The position numbers and the translations under genes were made by a program. The notes under the pieces were generated by a model that did no database searches, was not told the origin of the DNA, and worked only from the letters and a program-made list of their open reading frames with translations. Of a DNA stretch of 24,786 nucleotides, positions 8,942 through 16,196 are shown in pieces (the first letter of the stretch is position 1; each line of letters opens with the position of its first letter). The stretch is from NCBI GenBank assembly GCA_002747735.1, contig PDQE01000045.1, forward strand, positions 1 through 24,786, given 5' to 3'. This DNA comes from Flavobacteriales bacterium. Lineage in GTDB: Bacteria; Bacteroidota; Bacteroidia; Flavobacteriales; Flavobacteriaceae.

Positions 8942-9619
8942 ATGCTCATAAAAATACGCAATCTGAATATATTATTTTTCTCATTCGTTTTTTTACTGAT
9001 GATAAATTGTAAGGATAAGCCAAATTTACAGCACGAAAAAATTGTTTTGCCCAAAATTAATTTCTGGGAATCACAGCCTTCTTGCGGTTTACCTTTTGAG
9101 TTTAAATACCATCCGGATTCTATAATGGATTTTTTTTATACCATAGAAAATTATAAATCAACAGGAAAGATTACTGCCCAGAATAGTTTTAACGCACTTT
9201 TCTCAGATGCTACTCTTTTTAGAGTTTCCGATGATTTAATGGCTAAGGACGAAAACGGTTATCCCTATAAAGGCAATGCCTATTTCTTTAAAAAATTACC
9301 CGATTTCCACAATCATAAAATAATGCTGTTTACTTATGAGAACAGCAATCAGGAATATTATTTGCCTTATATGGAATTACAAACTTTTGATAAAGACAAA
9401 TTGTTAATAGATAAAATGATAGTTGCGGGTGGTTTCGCAAAAGATTGCAGTTGGAACAGGTCTTTTTCTATAGACAAGAATTTTACCCTTACAGTTACTG
9501 ATACCGAAAGTTGTTTTGATACTGAAAAAGAAGATATAGTTGATGAGAAAACAATTGTTTGGAAATATCAAATTCAAGAAAATGGCCGGATATTGGAAAT
9601 AAAGGAAAAGGCTTTATAA
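8942..9619 (+). CDS. Unrecognised lipoprotein
   Basis: I do not recognise this 225-residue protein. The ATG at 8942 is chosen because it is followed directly by a lipoprotein signal (MLIKIRNLNILFFSFVFLLM) and INC-KDK, with the lipid-accepting cysteine near residue 22. A longer reading from a TTG at 8882 would bury that signal. The mature part is acidic and aromatic, with alternating hydrophobic residues typical of a beta-rich fold and two or three cysteines (PSCGLPFEFKY, KDCSWNRSF, TESCFDTEKE) that could pair. A -7-like TAATTTTG at 8886-8893 lies 48 nt upstream, but a matching -33 TTG is not evident. It is divergent from the DUF2141 cluster and stands alone. No function is proposed. Confidence 0.75.
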   Translation: MLIKIRNLNILFFSFVFLLMINCKDKPNLQHEKIVLPKINFWESQPSCGLPFEFKYHPDSIMDFFYTIENYKSTGKITAQNSFNALFSDATLFRVSDDLMAKDENGYPYKGNAYFFKKLPDFHNHKIMLFTYENSNQEYYLPYMELQTFDKDKLLIDKMIVAGGFAKDCSWNRSFSIDKNFTLTVTDTESCFDTEKEDIVDEKTIVWKYQIQENGRILEIKEKAL

Positions 9620-9731
9620 AATCACCTATCTATTTTTTATCTTTAAACACATTATGACTTTCAAAAAGTGCATCATCCAAATAAATTTTATCTTTTTTTC
9701 GGTTAAAATAAAAAGTAAGGCAGGTTCTATA

Positions 9732-9769
9732 TAAAAAACCACTAAAGAAATTTCTTTAGTGGTTTTTTA
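9732..9769. terminator. 38-bp perfect palindrome, probable bidirectional terminator
   Basis: The two arms are exact reverse complements centred between 9750 and 9751. The core ACCACTAAAG/CTTTAGTGGT is flanked by A6 on one side and T6 on the other, so a stem followed by a U-run forms whichever strand is transcribed. It lies between the plus-strand lipoprotein gene (stop at 9619) and the convergent small minus-strand ORF at 9959. Confidence 0.75.
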
Positions 9770-9888
9770 GTGTCCCTTAAAAAAGGACAGTGTTTAAATT
9801 TAGAATTATTTTTGTTTTTTAGAGCCGCAATACATCGGCTCTTTAAAATATTTTTAAAAGGTTTTTTGCTTCTTGTACTTTTGGAAAA

Positions 9889-9926
9889 GAAACAGCTTAA
9901 ATAGTAAAAAACATTTAAGCTGTTTC
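9889..9926 (-). terminator. Hairpin terminator of the 51-residue ORF
   Basis: GAAACAGCTTAAAT (9889-9902) pairs perfectly with ATTTAAGCTGTTTC (9913-9926) across a 10-nt loop. On the minus strand the stem is followed by TTTTCC. It starts about 33 nt after the stop of the small ORF at 9959-10114, the right place for its terminator. Confidence 0.6.
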
Positions 9927-9958
9927 AAATAAAAGCAATCAACCCAATTTGCTCTTTG

Positions 9959-10114
9959 TTAATAATTGTCTTCTACTACGTTTCCTTCTTTGTCAAAAAT
10001 TAAACCTACACTTGCGTTTAGGTTATAAAGGGAATTGTTATTTACATTTTCCGTTTTCAATTTCACTTTTTTTAATTTTAATACGGTAAAAGTAGCATAG
10101 AATTCTAAAGACAT
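9959..10114 (-). CDS. 51-residue orphan small protein
   Basis: I do not recognise this protein. The ORF begins with ATG at 10114 and ends with TAA at 9959. It has a short amphipathic/basic N-terminal half (MSLEFYATFTVLKLKKVKLK) and a C-terminal half reading LNASVGLIFDKEGNVVEDNY. There is no clear signal peptide, lipobox, double-glycine leader or cysteine. The frame is closed by a TAA 27 nt upstream, so it is not the end of a longer gene. A terminator-like hairpin lies about 33 nt downstream, which supports a real transcription unit. It lies on the same strand as the copper receptor but is separated from it by the 10210-10253 hairpin. It could be a secreted peptide precursor, a regulator or a chance ORF. 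The evidence does not decide. Confidence 0.45.
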   Translation of the reverse strand: MSLEFYATFTVLKLKKVKLKTENVNNNSLYNLNASVGLIFDKEGNVVEDNY

Positions 10115-10209
10115 TCTCAATTTAAATTTCTTAAAAATTATTTAACAAATTTTTAAAGATGAGGTAAGAGAACATCAACATAAAACGAATAAGTGTAAAC
10201 GGAAAAATT

Positions 10210-10253
10210 ATACCAAATCTATTATAAGTAGTATTTTATAACAGATTTGGTAT
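10210..10253 (-). terminator. Tips-only copy of the ATACCAA repeat, probable terminator of the copper receptor gene
   Basis: ATACCAAATCT (10210-10220) and AGATTTGGTAT (10243-10253) are perfect inverted repeats. The pairing continues inward (TTATAA/TTATAA) after one mismatch, giving a stem of about 17-18 bp with a loop of about 6 nt. On the minus strand it is followed by AATTTTTCC and lies 80 nt beyond the receptor stop. The outer tips match the ends of the interspersed repeat seen at 12446, 13290 and 18227. Confidence 0.6.
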
Positions 10254-10333
10254 TGAACTCTTTTAGTAAAGAGAAACTCAGTTCCTTAGCTTTGCCTGGT
10301 TACCTCAGGCTTGTGTCAGGTAAATTTTAGAAA

Positions 10334-12427
10334 TTAAAAAGCATATTGTAAAAATATTGAAAAATTAATCCCCGGCTCTGTAATAGGAGTTTTATTAAAA
10401 CCGGCTTGGTTTTTAAACGCAAAGTTTAAATGATTATGGTATTTTTTATCGGTAAGATTTAAAACACCTAAGCCTATAGTAGCATTTTTAAAGGGAATTA
10501 ATCCCAAACGAATATCTATTGTTTCGTAACCTGCAGTTTCACTTTCTCCAAAAGTTTTGGCAATATTAGTTTGTTTACTTGTGATGTTATATTGAATGTT
10601 AGCCCAAAACTTTTCTTTTTCTAAACCCAGTTTTAATACACTATTAAAAGGCGGATTTAAAGGTAAACTCTCATCAAAATCTTTATTTTTAGTATGTACA
10701 TAACTTGCTGTGGTTTCAAAATAATAATCCTTTAAAAAATCAAGTTTTACAGCAGCTTCAAAGCCTATCTTATTGGCATTTTCTAAATTTCTAAACACTT
10801 TAGGGTGTATAGGCTTCATGTTTGGCATAAATCTTCTGGTAAGCGTTTTGTCAACTACGGGAGTAATGTAATTTTCAAACACAGAATAGTAAAAAGAAGC
10901 ATTGTAACTAAAGTTATCAAAACTGTTGTGTAATGCTTGTTTTCCTTTAAAGCCAATTTCAAACTGATTATTTACTTCTGCTTTTAAATCAGGATTACCA
11001 ACATACTCATAGGCATCTTGTCCTACAGAAAAATGATTGATAAAACGTTCAGTCATAGTAGCAGGGCGTGTACCTCTACCATAAGCCACCTCAAATAAGA
11101 AACTGTTAGAAAAACGTTTTTTTAATGAAACGTTGCCGCTTATGGTATGTTCTGTTCTTTTTTTAAGATTGTACATAGCGGCAAAATTGGCTTCGGGGTC
11201 TTTTATATCTGATGCAATATTATCATATCTTATACCGGTTGTTAAAAAAATAGAGGTATTTAGACTGTATTTAGCTTCGGCAAAAAGCCCTAAATCTGTA
11301 ATATAAGAATCTTGCCAAATTTTATCTTTAAATTTTTTAGGAACCGGCAGAGGGTTACCCATCATATTTAATTTTACCAACCTGTTTCTATTACCTTCTT
11401 TTGCTATATGCATAGCGTCAAAACCTGTAAATAATGTAAAACTGTCTGAAGCTTTAATTTCAAATTCTAACTTTCCACCTGCCGTTATGGCTGTAACTGG
11501 CGATGTTGCTTCTACTCTTGCAAAAGAAGGACGATTAGTATTAGACATTAAATGATCTACATAACTGTAATAGGCTTTAAAATTTAAACCTTTTAACACC
11601 TTATCATAGTTTTTAAAGTAATAATCTAACGTAGCTACTGAACTATCGTCAAAATCAGTATCCATGGGTAAACCGGCATGTAAAACATCTCTTCCAAAAG
11701 ATTGCCTCCAATGAAATTGTAACCGTTGATTTTCAGAAAAATTATATCCGGCTTTAACGCCGTATTCGGTACTTTTAAAAGAGGAAGGAATTTCAATAGA
11801 ACCCCCATCTTTATAATTTCCAAAATTTCTATAACCAACATTACCTGTAATGTCAAAGCCTTTAGAAGCATAATTTAACTTTACCATGCTAACAAAAGAA
11901 TTACCATTGGTTTCGTAACCGGATGACAGCTTGCCACTAAATCCGTTTTGCAGATTATTTTTTTTAGTAACAAAATTTATAATGCCACCAAAAGTATTAC
12001 CGTAACGAACCGTAAAAGGCCCTTTAATTACTTCAATACGCTCAATTTCTTCCGGCAAAATATGTGTTGTAATAGGGTCCATTCTATTCGGGCAGGCATG
12101 TACGGCTTTTGTGCCGCCATCATATTGAATATTTAACTGCTCATATTGAGATGCTCTAAATGTAGGGTCAATGGCATAATTTCCTCTTTTTATAACAGAA
12201 AATCCATTAATATTCAAAAATAAATCAGCCACATTTTTAGGCTGTATCACACTTTTATCTTGTTGATTTATTACTGTAGTGTGCGTAGGGTCTGTTTTTA
12301 AGTTACCTTTAATAATTACTTCTTGTAATTTAATGGTCTTAGTTACAGATGTGTCTTTTTTTATCTCTTGAGAAAAAGATAAAAAAGTATAAAATGTGCA
12401 TAAAAGCACAATAATTCTATATTTCAT
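10334..12427 (-). CDS. TonB-dependent copper receptor, OprC/NosA type
   Basis: This is a 697-residue outer-membrane receptor. A signal peptide (about 1-19, FLSFSQ) precedes a short TonB-box region, a plug (about 45-157) and a 22-strand type barrel ending in FSIFLQYAF. The plug contains HACPNRMDP, giving a CxxxM motif (C112, M116), and the barrel contains DHLM (H292, M294). The OprC copper receptor of Pseudomonas binds copper through a CxxxM plus HxM set; as I recall its numbering, the Cys-to-second-Met distance there is also 182 residues, as here. LHAGLPMDTDFDD is another segment typical of that group. The protein therefore probably imports copper. The small Cys/Met membrane protein upstream (12752-13126, same strand) fits. 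A MITE-like repeat and a lone -7-like element lie in the leader. Substrate assignment is by motif only. Confidence 0.88.
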   Translation of the reverse strand: MKYRIIVLLCTFYTFLSFSQEIKKDTSVTKTIKLQEVIIKGNLKTDPTHTTVINQQDKSVIQPKNVADLFLNINGFSVIKRGNYAIDPTFRASQYEQLNIQYDGGTKAVHACPNRMDPITTHILPEEIERIEVIKGPFTVRYGNTFGGIINFVTKKNNLQNGFSGKLSSGYETNGNSFVSMVKLNYASKGFDITGNVGYRNFGNYKDGGSIEIPSSFKSTEYGVKAGYNFSENQRLQFHWRQSFGRDVLHAGLPMDTDFDDSSVATLDYYFKNYDKVLKGLNFKAYYSYVDHLMSNTNRPSFARVEATSPVTAITAGGKLEFEIKASDSFTLFTGFDAMHIAKEGNRNRLVKLNMMGNPLPVPKKFKDKIWQDSYITDLGLFAEAKYSLNTSIFLTTGIRYDNIASDIKDPEANFAAMYNLKKRTEHTISGNVSLKKRFSNSFLFEVAYGRGTRPATMTERFINHFSVGQDAYEYVGNPDLKAEVNNQFEIGFKGKQALHNSFDNFSYNASFYYSVFENYITPVVDKTLTRRFMPNMKPIHPKVFRNLENANKIGFEAAVKLDFLKDYYFETTASYVHTKNKDFDESLPLNPPFNSVLKLGLEKEKFWANIQYNITSKQTNIAKTFGESETAGYETIDIRLGLIPFKNATIGLGVLNLTDKKYHNHLNFAFKNQAGFNKTPITEPGINFSIFLQYAF

Positions 12428-12751
12428 TTTTTTGTGTTTTAAGTAATACCAATGTTAAAAACAATCACCATAGCTAAGGCCATGTCTGCGTTTTTTGCCT
12501 TGTATAAGTAAAAATTTACACCCTAATCCAACATAGCATTATATATTTGGACTTGGTATAACAATGAGAAAATTTTTAATCACGGGGCGTATAGCCAAAG
12601 ATATCATTACCCAAAATGACAGCTGCCTTAAAACTTATTTCTGATTCTTGAAAATTTTTATACAGCAACCCAACACTTCTAAATAAAATTATTTTTTTAG
12701 AAGCATACTTTGTACCCTTAGATTAATATTGTTGTTGATGAAATGTGTTAC
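12428..12751. other. Spacer between copper receptor and small membrane protein
   Basis: This 324-bp gap has no gene. It contains the 114-bp repeat copy at 12446-12559, a TATCTTTG -7-like box read on the minus strand (12603-12596) without a well-spaced TTG, and an AT-rich imperfect hairpin at 12676-12703 (CTTCTAAA/TTTAGAAG) with no T-run after it. If the -7 box is real, the repeat sits inside the receptor mRNA leader. Confidence 0.6.
12446..12559. repeat. ATACCAA repeat, internally shortened copy
   Basis: This 114-bp element is bounded by ATACCAA (12446-12452) and TTGGTAT (12553-12559). From about 12470 to 12550 it aligns by eye with the element at 13290-13462. They share AGCTAAGGC, ATGTCTGCGTTTTTTGCC, TTGTATAAGTAAAAATT and AACATAGCATTATATAT. 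Compared with that copy it lacks about 60 bp near the left end. It has no coding capacity. Confidence 0.8.
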
Positions 12752-13126
12752 TTAATTTTCTGGCGGGTGGTCAATGACGTGGAGGTTTAAAAAAGTATAA
12801 CCATTCAAATAAAAATAAAGAGCCTTTTTCATATATGAAGATACTGATAAACAATTAGTTAAATTTGTATGTATAATAAAAACCAAAGGTTCAATATTAA
12901 TCGTAAATTCAGGCTTTTTTTCTTCGCTACTGGTTTCGAGAGCCATTTTAGTCATTTTACATTTACCGTTACATTTTAAATCAGGTTTGTCAATATTTTC
13001 GCAGTATTTTTCTATAAATCCGGCTCTATCTATTTGGTAAAAAACGGTTAAGTATAAATTAAAAACGGATTTGAAAACCAATAAAATGGTAAAAAAATAA
13101 ATTAATATTTGATGGCTTAAACTCAT
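12752..13126 (-). CDS. Small membrane protein with C-x9-C-x3-C motif, possible copper partner
   Basis: This 124-residue protein is read from ATG at 13126. A GTG nine bases upstream would only add three residues. A hydrophobic N-terminal helix (about 8-30) anchors it. It is followed by EKYCENIDKPDLKCNGKCKM, with cysteines at 42, 52 and 56 and methionines at 58 and 61, a good soft-metal ligand set. The C-terminus ends with the His-containing DHPPEN. I recognise this as a Bacteroidota family without a formal name, often near TonB-dependent receptors. It lies 324 bp upstream of the OprC-like receptor on the same strand. A role in copper binding or handover is inferred from the residues and the neighbour. 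Which side of the membrane the cysteines face is unknown, but a single N-terminal helix would allow the periplasm. Confidence 0.75.
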   Translation of the reverse strand: MSLSHQILIYFFTILLVFKSVFNLYLTVFYQIDRAGFIEKYCENIDKPDLKCNGKCKMTKMALETSSEEKKPEFTINIEPLVFIIHTNLTNCLSVSSYMKKALYFYLNGYTFLNLHVIDHPPEN

Positions 13127-13289
13127 CTTAATCACAAAATTATTGCTTTATTTATAAATAACAGATGATATTTGTTAGTTATTGGCATTTTCTATAAAAT
13201 TTTTCACGGTTGTTTGAAATTTTTTTAAAAACTTTTGGATAGGTGTGTATAGTAAATAAAACAAACAGAAAACCGCCAATAAAAAGTTT

Positions 13290-13462
13290 ATACCAAGTCT
13301 AATATCATTTCCACTTCAAAATTACTCAATAAAATGTGCCTTTTCATGCTATATTTCGTTGTAAAAATAAACTATAGCTAAGGCTATGTCTGCGTTTTTT
13401 GCCTTGTATAAGTAAAAATTCACACCCAAATTCAACATAGCATTATATATTAAATTTGGTAT
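13290..13462. repeat. ATACCAA repeat, longest copy (173 bp)
   Basis: It is bounded by ATACCAAGTCTAATAT at the left and ATATTAAATTTGGTAT at the right, which are imperfect terminal inverted repeats of about 16 bp. It has an inner left module (13311-13380, containing TCAAAATTACTCAATAAA) shared with 23919-23986 and a right module shared with 12446-12559 and, inverted, with 18227-18309. No ORF and no transposase are present. An AAGGC...GCCTT pair within it could fold. Confidence 0.82.
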
Positions 13463-13492
13463 TATAAAGCACAAAATACAGATTTAAGGCAT

Positions 13493-13526
13493 AAAAAAAC
13501 CCCGGCTTTTAAGCCGGGGTTTTTTT
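13493..13526 (-). terminator. Rho-independent terminator of tsf
   Basis: CCCCGGCTT and AAGCCGGGG (13500-13508 and 13511-13519) form a GC-rich stem flanked by A7 and T7, so it can stop transcription on either strand. It lies 18 nt past the tsf stop, ending the rpsB-tsf unit. It is the strongest terminator in the window. Confidence 0.93.
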
Positions 13527-13543
13527 ATAATTTGTTTTGTAAC

Positions 13544-14365
13544 TTACCTTAAAGAAACTCTTTTAAAGTCAACAACCTTTACATCGCCCAATGTTTTTAC
13601 ATATTGGGCCACACTTTGTTTGTTGTCTTTAATAAAAGTTTGATTTATCAAGGTATTATCTTTGAAAAAACGTTTAAGTTTTCCTTTGGCAATGTTATCT
13701 AACATAGCTTCCGGCTTGCCTTCTTGACGCAATTGGTCTTTTGCAATTTCTATTTCTTTATCTATTATGCTTTGATCTACACCATTTTCGTCTAAGGCTA
13801 TTGGTGCCATCGCTGCGGCTTGCATCGCCACATCCTTAGCTACCACATCAGCACCGTCTTTAGCATCGGAAAGGCCAACTATAGTGGCTATCTTATTACC
13901 GGCATGGATATAGAAACCAACAAACGGAGCTTCTATTTTTTCAAAAGCACCTATTTCTATTTTCTCACCAATAACACCAGTTTGCTCAATTAGTTTTTCA
14001 GAAACACTAAGGCCGTTAATTTGAGACTGTAAAAACTCTTCTTTAGAGTTGCTATCCAATGCTAGATCAGCCAATTCATTTGCTAATTTCACAAAATCTT
14101 CATTTTTAGCTACAAAATCGGTCTCGCAATTTAATGAAATTACCACCCCTTTGGTTGCATTGTCATTTATTTTTGCAATAGCAGCCCCTTCAGAGGATTC
14201 TCTATCGGCTCTTTTTGCAGCAACTTTTTGTCCTTTTTTGCGGAGTATTTCAACTGCTTTATCAAAATCTCCTTCGGCTTCTACCAGTGCTTTTTTACAA
14301 TCCATCATTCCGGCACCGGTACTTTTTCTTAAATTATTTACTTCTGCGGCTGTAATTTTTGCCAT
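13544..14365 (-). CDS. tsf: Elongation factor Ts
   Basis: This 273-residue protein catalyses GDP release from EF-Tu during translation. The N-terminal UBA-like domain (ITAAEVNNLRKSTGAGMMDC, ALVEAEGDFDKAVEILRKKG) is followed by the signature TDFVAKNEDF, the segment that contacts EF-Tu, and by the C-terminal dimerisation-like halves. The length is normal for Bacteroidota. It starts 22 nt after the rpsB stop and is clearly co-transcribed with it. A strong terminator follows 18 nt downstream. Confidence 0.98.
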   Translation of the reverse strand: MAKITAAEVNNLRKSTGAGMMDCKKALVEAEGDFDKAVEILRKKGQKVAAKRADRESSEGAAIAKINDNATKGVVISLNCETDFVAKNEDFVKLANELADLALDSNSKEEFLQSQINGLSVSEKLIEQTGVIGEKIEIGAFEKIEAPFVGFYIHAGNKIATIVGLSDAKDGADVVAKDVAMQAAAMAPIALDENGVDQSIIDKEIEIAKDQLRQEGKPEAMLDNIAKGKLKRFFKDNTLINQTFIKDNKQSVAQYVKTLGDVKVVDFKRVSLR

Positions 14366-14387
14366 AGTTCTATCAAATTTTAAAAAA

Positions 14388-15203
14388 TTAATTTTCTTTT
14401 TTTACTTTATCCGTAGTTTTTTCGGCTTCGGCTTTCACAGTTGTGGCATCAGCTTTAGCTTCTTTCTTTGCCTTTTGTGCTGCTTTTTTCCTTGTCTCTT
14501 CCTGTTCTTTCTCATTATTACGCTCCGTTAATCCTGCGGTAATGGCATCAGTGGCAAATGACAATATTTTATCTATTGATCTGGACGCATCATCATTAGA
14601 TGGTATTACAAAATCTATACCGCGAGGGTCAGAATTGGTATCCACCATTGCAAAAATAGGGATGTTTAATTTCTGAGCCTCTGTTACAGCTATACTCTCA
14701 CGGTGCGTGTCAATTACAAAAATGGCACCGGGCAAACGGGTCATATCAGAAATAGAGCCTAAGTTCTTTTCTAATTTAGCTCGTTGACGGGTTATTTGTA
14801 ACTTCTCTCTTTTTGAAAGGGCTTCAAAAGTACCGTCTTGCTTCATTCTGTCTATTTGAGCCATTTTTTTAACCGCTCTTCTTATGGTTACAAAATTGGT
14901 TAACATACCCCCCGGCCATCGTTCTGTAATATAGGGCATGTTTACTGCATTAGCATGCTTGGCTACTATTTCCTTAGCTTGTTTTTTCGTGGCTACAAAT
15001 AGAATTTTTCTGCCCGAAGCTGCTATTTTCTTAAGAGCTTTAGCTGAAGACTCTATTTTGGCTATCGTCTTGTATAGGTCTATAATATGAACACCGTTAC
15101 GCTCCGTATAGATGTATGGTGCCATATTGGGGTTCCACTTTCTGGTCAAATGCCCAAAGTGTACTCCGGCATCTAATAAATTTTTAATTTCTGGTTTTTC
15201 CAT
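14388..15203 (-). CDS. rpsB: 30S ribosomal protein S2
   Basis: This is a 271-residue small-subunit ribosomal protein. Family motifs are plain: LLDAGVHFGHLTRKWNPNM near the start, RWPGGMLTNF (about 93-102), LPGAIFVIDTHRE and GIDFVIPSNDDASRSI. The C-terminus (about 225-271) is a lysine/alanine/glutamate-rich extension, common in Bacteroidota S2 and probably disordered. It heads a rpsB-tsf unit with its own -7-like box 73-80 nt upstream of the start. It is separated from rpsI by 149 bp that includes a 10-bp-stem hairpin. Confidence 0.98.
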   Translation of the reverse strand: MEKPEIKNLLDAGVHFGHLTRKWNPNMAPYIYTERNGVHIIDLYKTIAKIESSAKALKKIAASGRKILFVATKKQAKEIVAKHANAVNMPYITERWPGGMLTNFVTIRRAVKKMAQIDRMKQDGTFEALSKREKLQITRQRAKLEKNLGSISDMTRLPGAIFVIDTHRESIAVTEAQKLNIPIFAMVDTNSDPRGIDFVIPSNDDASRSIDKILSFATDAITAGLTERNNEKEQEETRKKAAQKAKKEAKADATTVKAEAEKTTDKVKKEN

Positions 15204-15275
15204 GTTTTTTAGTTTACTTTCCTTTGTTATTTGATATGATTAGCAATACCTGAGTAGCCTGTGTAATGTAAGGGT

Positions 15276-15283
15276 CAAAGGTA
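15276..15283 (-). promoter_or_regulatory. Candidate -7 box of the rpsB-tsf promoter
   Basis: Read on the minus strand the sequence is TACCTTTG, a full match to the Bacteroidota -7 consensus TAnnTTTG and identical to the -7 box before rplM. The closest TTG upstream has a spacer of only about 15 nt, so the -33 element is not convincing. A start site near 15269 would give a leader of about 65 nt. Confidence 0.5.
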
Positions 15284-15316
15284 TTTGGATGCTAAACTCA
15301 ACTTATTATTAAATAA

Positions 15317-15344
15317 TTGAAAGATTGCATTTTTAATCTTTCAA
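15317..15344. promoter_or_regulatory. Hairpin between rpsI and rpsB
   Basis: TTGAAAGATT (15317-15326) pairs perfectly with AATCTTTCAA (15335-15344) across an 8-nt loop. It lies 8 nt after the rpsI stop on the minus strand and is followed by TTATTTAATAATAAG, a poor T-run. It may be a weak terminator, an attenuator or an mRNA 3'-end stabiliser between the two ribosomal protein units. Confidence 0.45.
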
Positions 15345-15352
15345 AGTTCTTT

Positions 15353-15739
15353 TTAACGTTTAGAGAATTGGAATTTCTTACGGGCTTTTTTCTGACCGTA
15401 TTTCTTGCGTTCTACCATTCTTGGGTCTCTGGTGAGTAAGCCTTCGGGTTTTAAAATGGCCTTGGTTTCCTCGTCTATTTCTACCAATGCTCTGGTAATG
15501 GCCAGCCGTATAGCTTCCGCTTGTCCGGTAACACCACCTCCATATACATTTACATTAACGTCAAAGTTTTTTTGATTATTTGTTAATGTAAGTGGTTGTT
15601 TTACTTTGTACTGCAAAGTGCCGGTAGTGAAATAATTGTTTAATTCTCTTTTATTAATGGTTATGTTTCCATTTCCTTTTGAAACATAAGCTCTGGCTAC
15701 GGCGGTTTTTCTTCTGCCTATTTTATGTACTATATCCAT
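15353..15739 (-). CDS. rpsI: 30S ribosomal protein S9
   Basis: This is a 128-residue ribosomal protein. Diagnostic segments are IGRRKTAVARAYV at the start, the central VNVYGGGVTGQAEAIRLAITRAL, LLTRDPRMVERKKYGQKKARKKFQFSKR, and the KR terminus that reaches the P-site tRNA. It begins 1 nt after the rplM stop, the conserved L13-S9 pair, so the two are translationally coupled. Confidence 0.98.
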   Translation of the reverse strand: MDIVHKIGRRKTAVARAYVSKGNGNITINKRELNNYFTTGTLQYKVKQPLTLTNNQKNFDVNVNVYGGGVTGQAEAIRLAITRALVEIDEETKAILKPEGLLTRDPRMVERKKYGQKKARKKFQFSKR

Positions 15740-15740
15740 C

Positions 15741-16196
15741 TTATCTTAAATCGTTTAGGTTAAGTGGTTTTGGGTTTTGTGCAGTTTTGTTATGTTCTGC
15801 CCCTTGAAACACATGCAAATTTTTAAATAATGCATTACCCAACTTGTTTTTGGGTAACATCCCTTTAACGGCGTTTTCTACTAACCTTTCAGGATTCTTT
15901 TTAAAGAGGTCGGCGGCGGTCTTAGAACGTTGCCCGCCGGGATAGCCGGTATGGCGGATATAGTTTTTACCTTCCCATTTATTACCGGTTAGTTTAATTT
16001 TTTCTGCGTTAATGATAATCACATTATCACCACAGTCCACATGAGGCGTGAAGTAAGGCTTATATTTACCCCTTATTAAAGCGGCAACTTTAGAAGCTAA
16101 ACGACCCAATACCTGCCCGTCCGCATCCACCAATACCCACTCTTTTTTTACGGTGGCTTTATTGGCCGATACTGTTTTGTAACTTAATGTATTCAC
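15741..16196 (-). CDS. rplM: 50S ribosomal protein L13
   Basis: This is a 151-residue ribosomal protein. Motifs are WVLVDADGQVLGRLASKVA, ALIRGKYKPYFTPHVDCGDNV, HTGYPGGQRSKTA and GMLPKNKLGNALFKNLHVF. It starts with GTG at 16196: the next upstream in-frame codons contain no ATG before a stop, and family members start at the matching position (MDTLSYK in relatives as I remember them). It is first in the operon rplM-rpsI, driven by the promoter at 16252-16282, with a leader of about 50 nt. Confidence 0.97.
   Translation of the reverse strand: MNTLSYKTVSANKATVKKEWVLVDADGQVLGRLASKVAALIRGKYKPYFTPHVDCGDNVIIINAEKIKLTGNKWEGKNYIRHTGYPGGQRSKTAADLFKKNPERLVENAVKGMLPKNKLGNALFKNLHVFQGAEHNKTAQNPKPLNLNDLR

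Larger units (their letters stand above)
9620..9958. other. Hairpin-rich gene-free stretch
   Basis: This 339-bp stretch between the lipoprotein gene and the small minus-strand ORF has no convincing plus-strand gene. From 9732 onward it holds four inverted repeats in a row: 9732-9769 (38-bp perfect palindrome), 9771-9789 (TGTCC/GGACA), 9821-9842 (AGAGCCG/CGGCTCT, 8-nt loop) and 9889-9926 (14-bp stem). The first and last are listed separately as terminators. Confidence 0.7.
13127..13543. other. Gene-free stretch with repeat and terminator
   Basis: This 417-bp gap lies between the end of tsf and the small membrane protein. It holds the tsf terminator (13493-13526) and the longest repeat copy (13290-13462). 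The 13143-13289 part is AT-rich upstream DNA of the small membrane protein. A TAATTTTG read on the minus strand at 13142-13135 would put transcription almost at the ATG, so I do not call it as a promoter. Confidence 0.6.
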
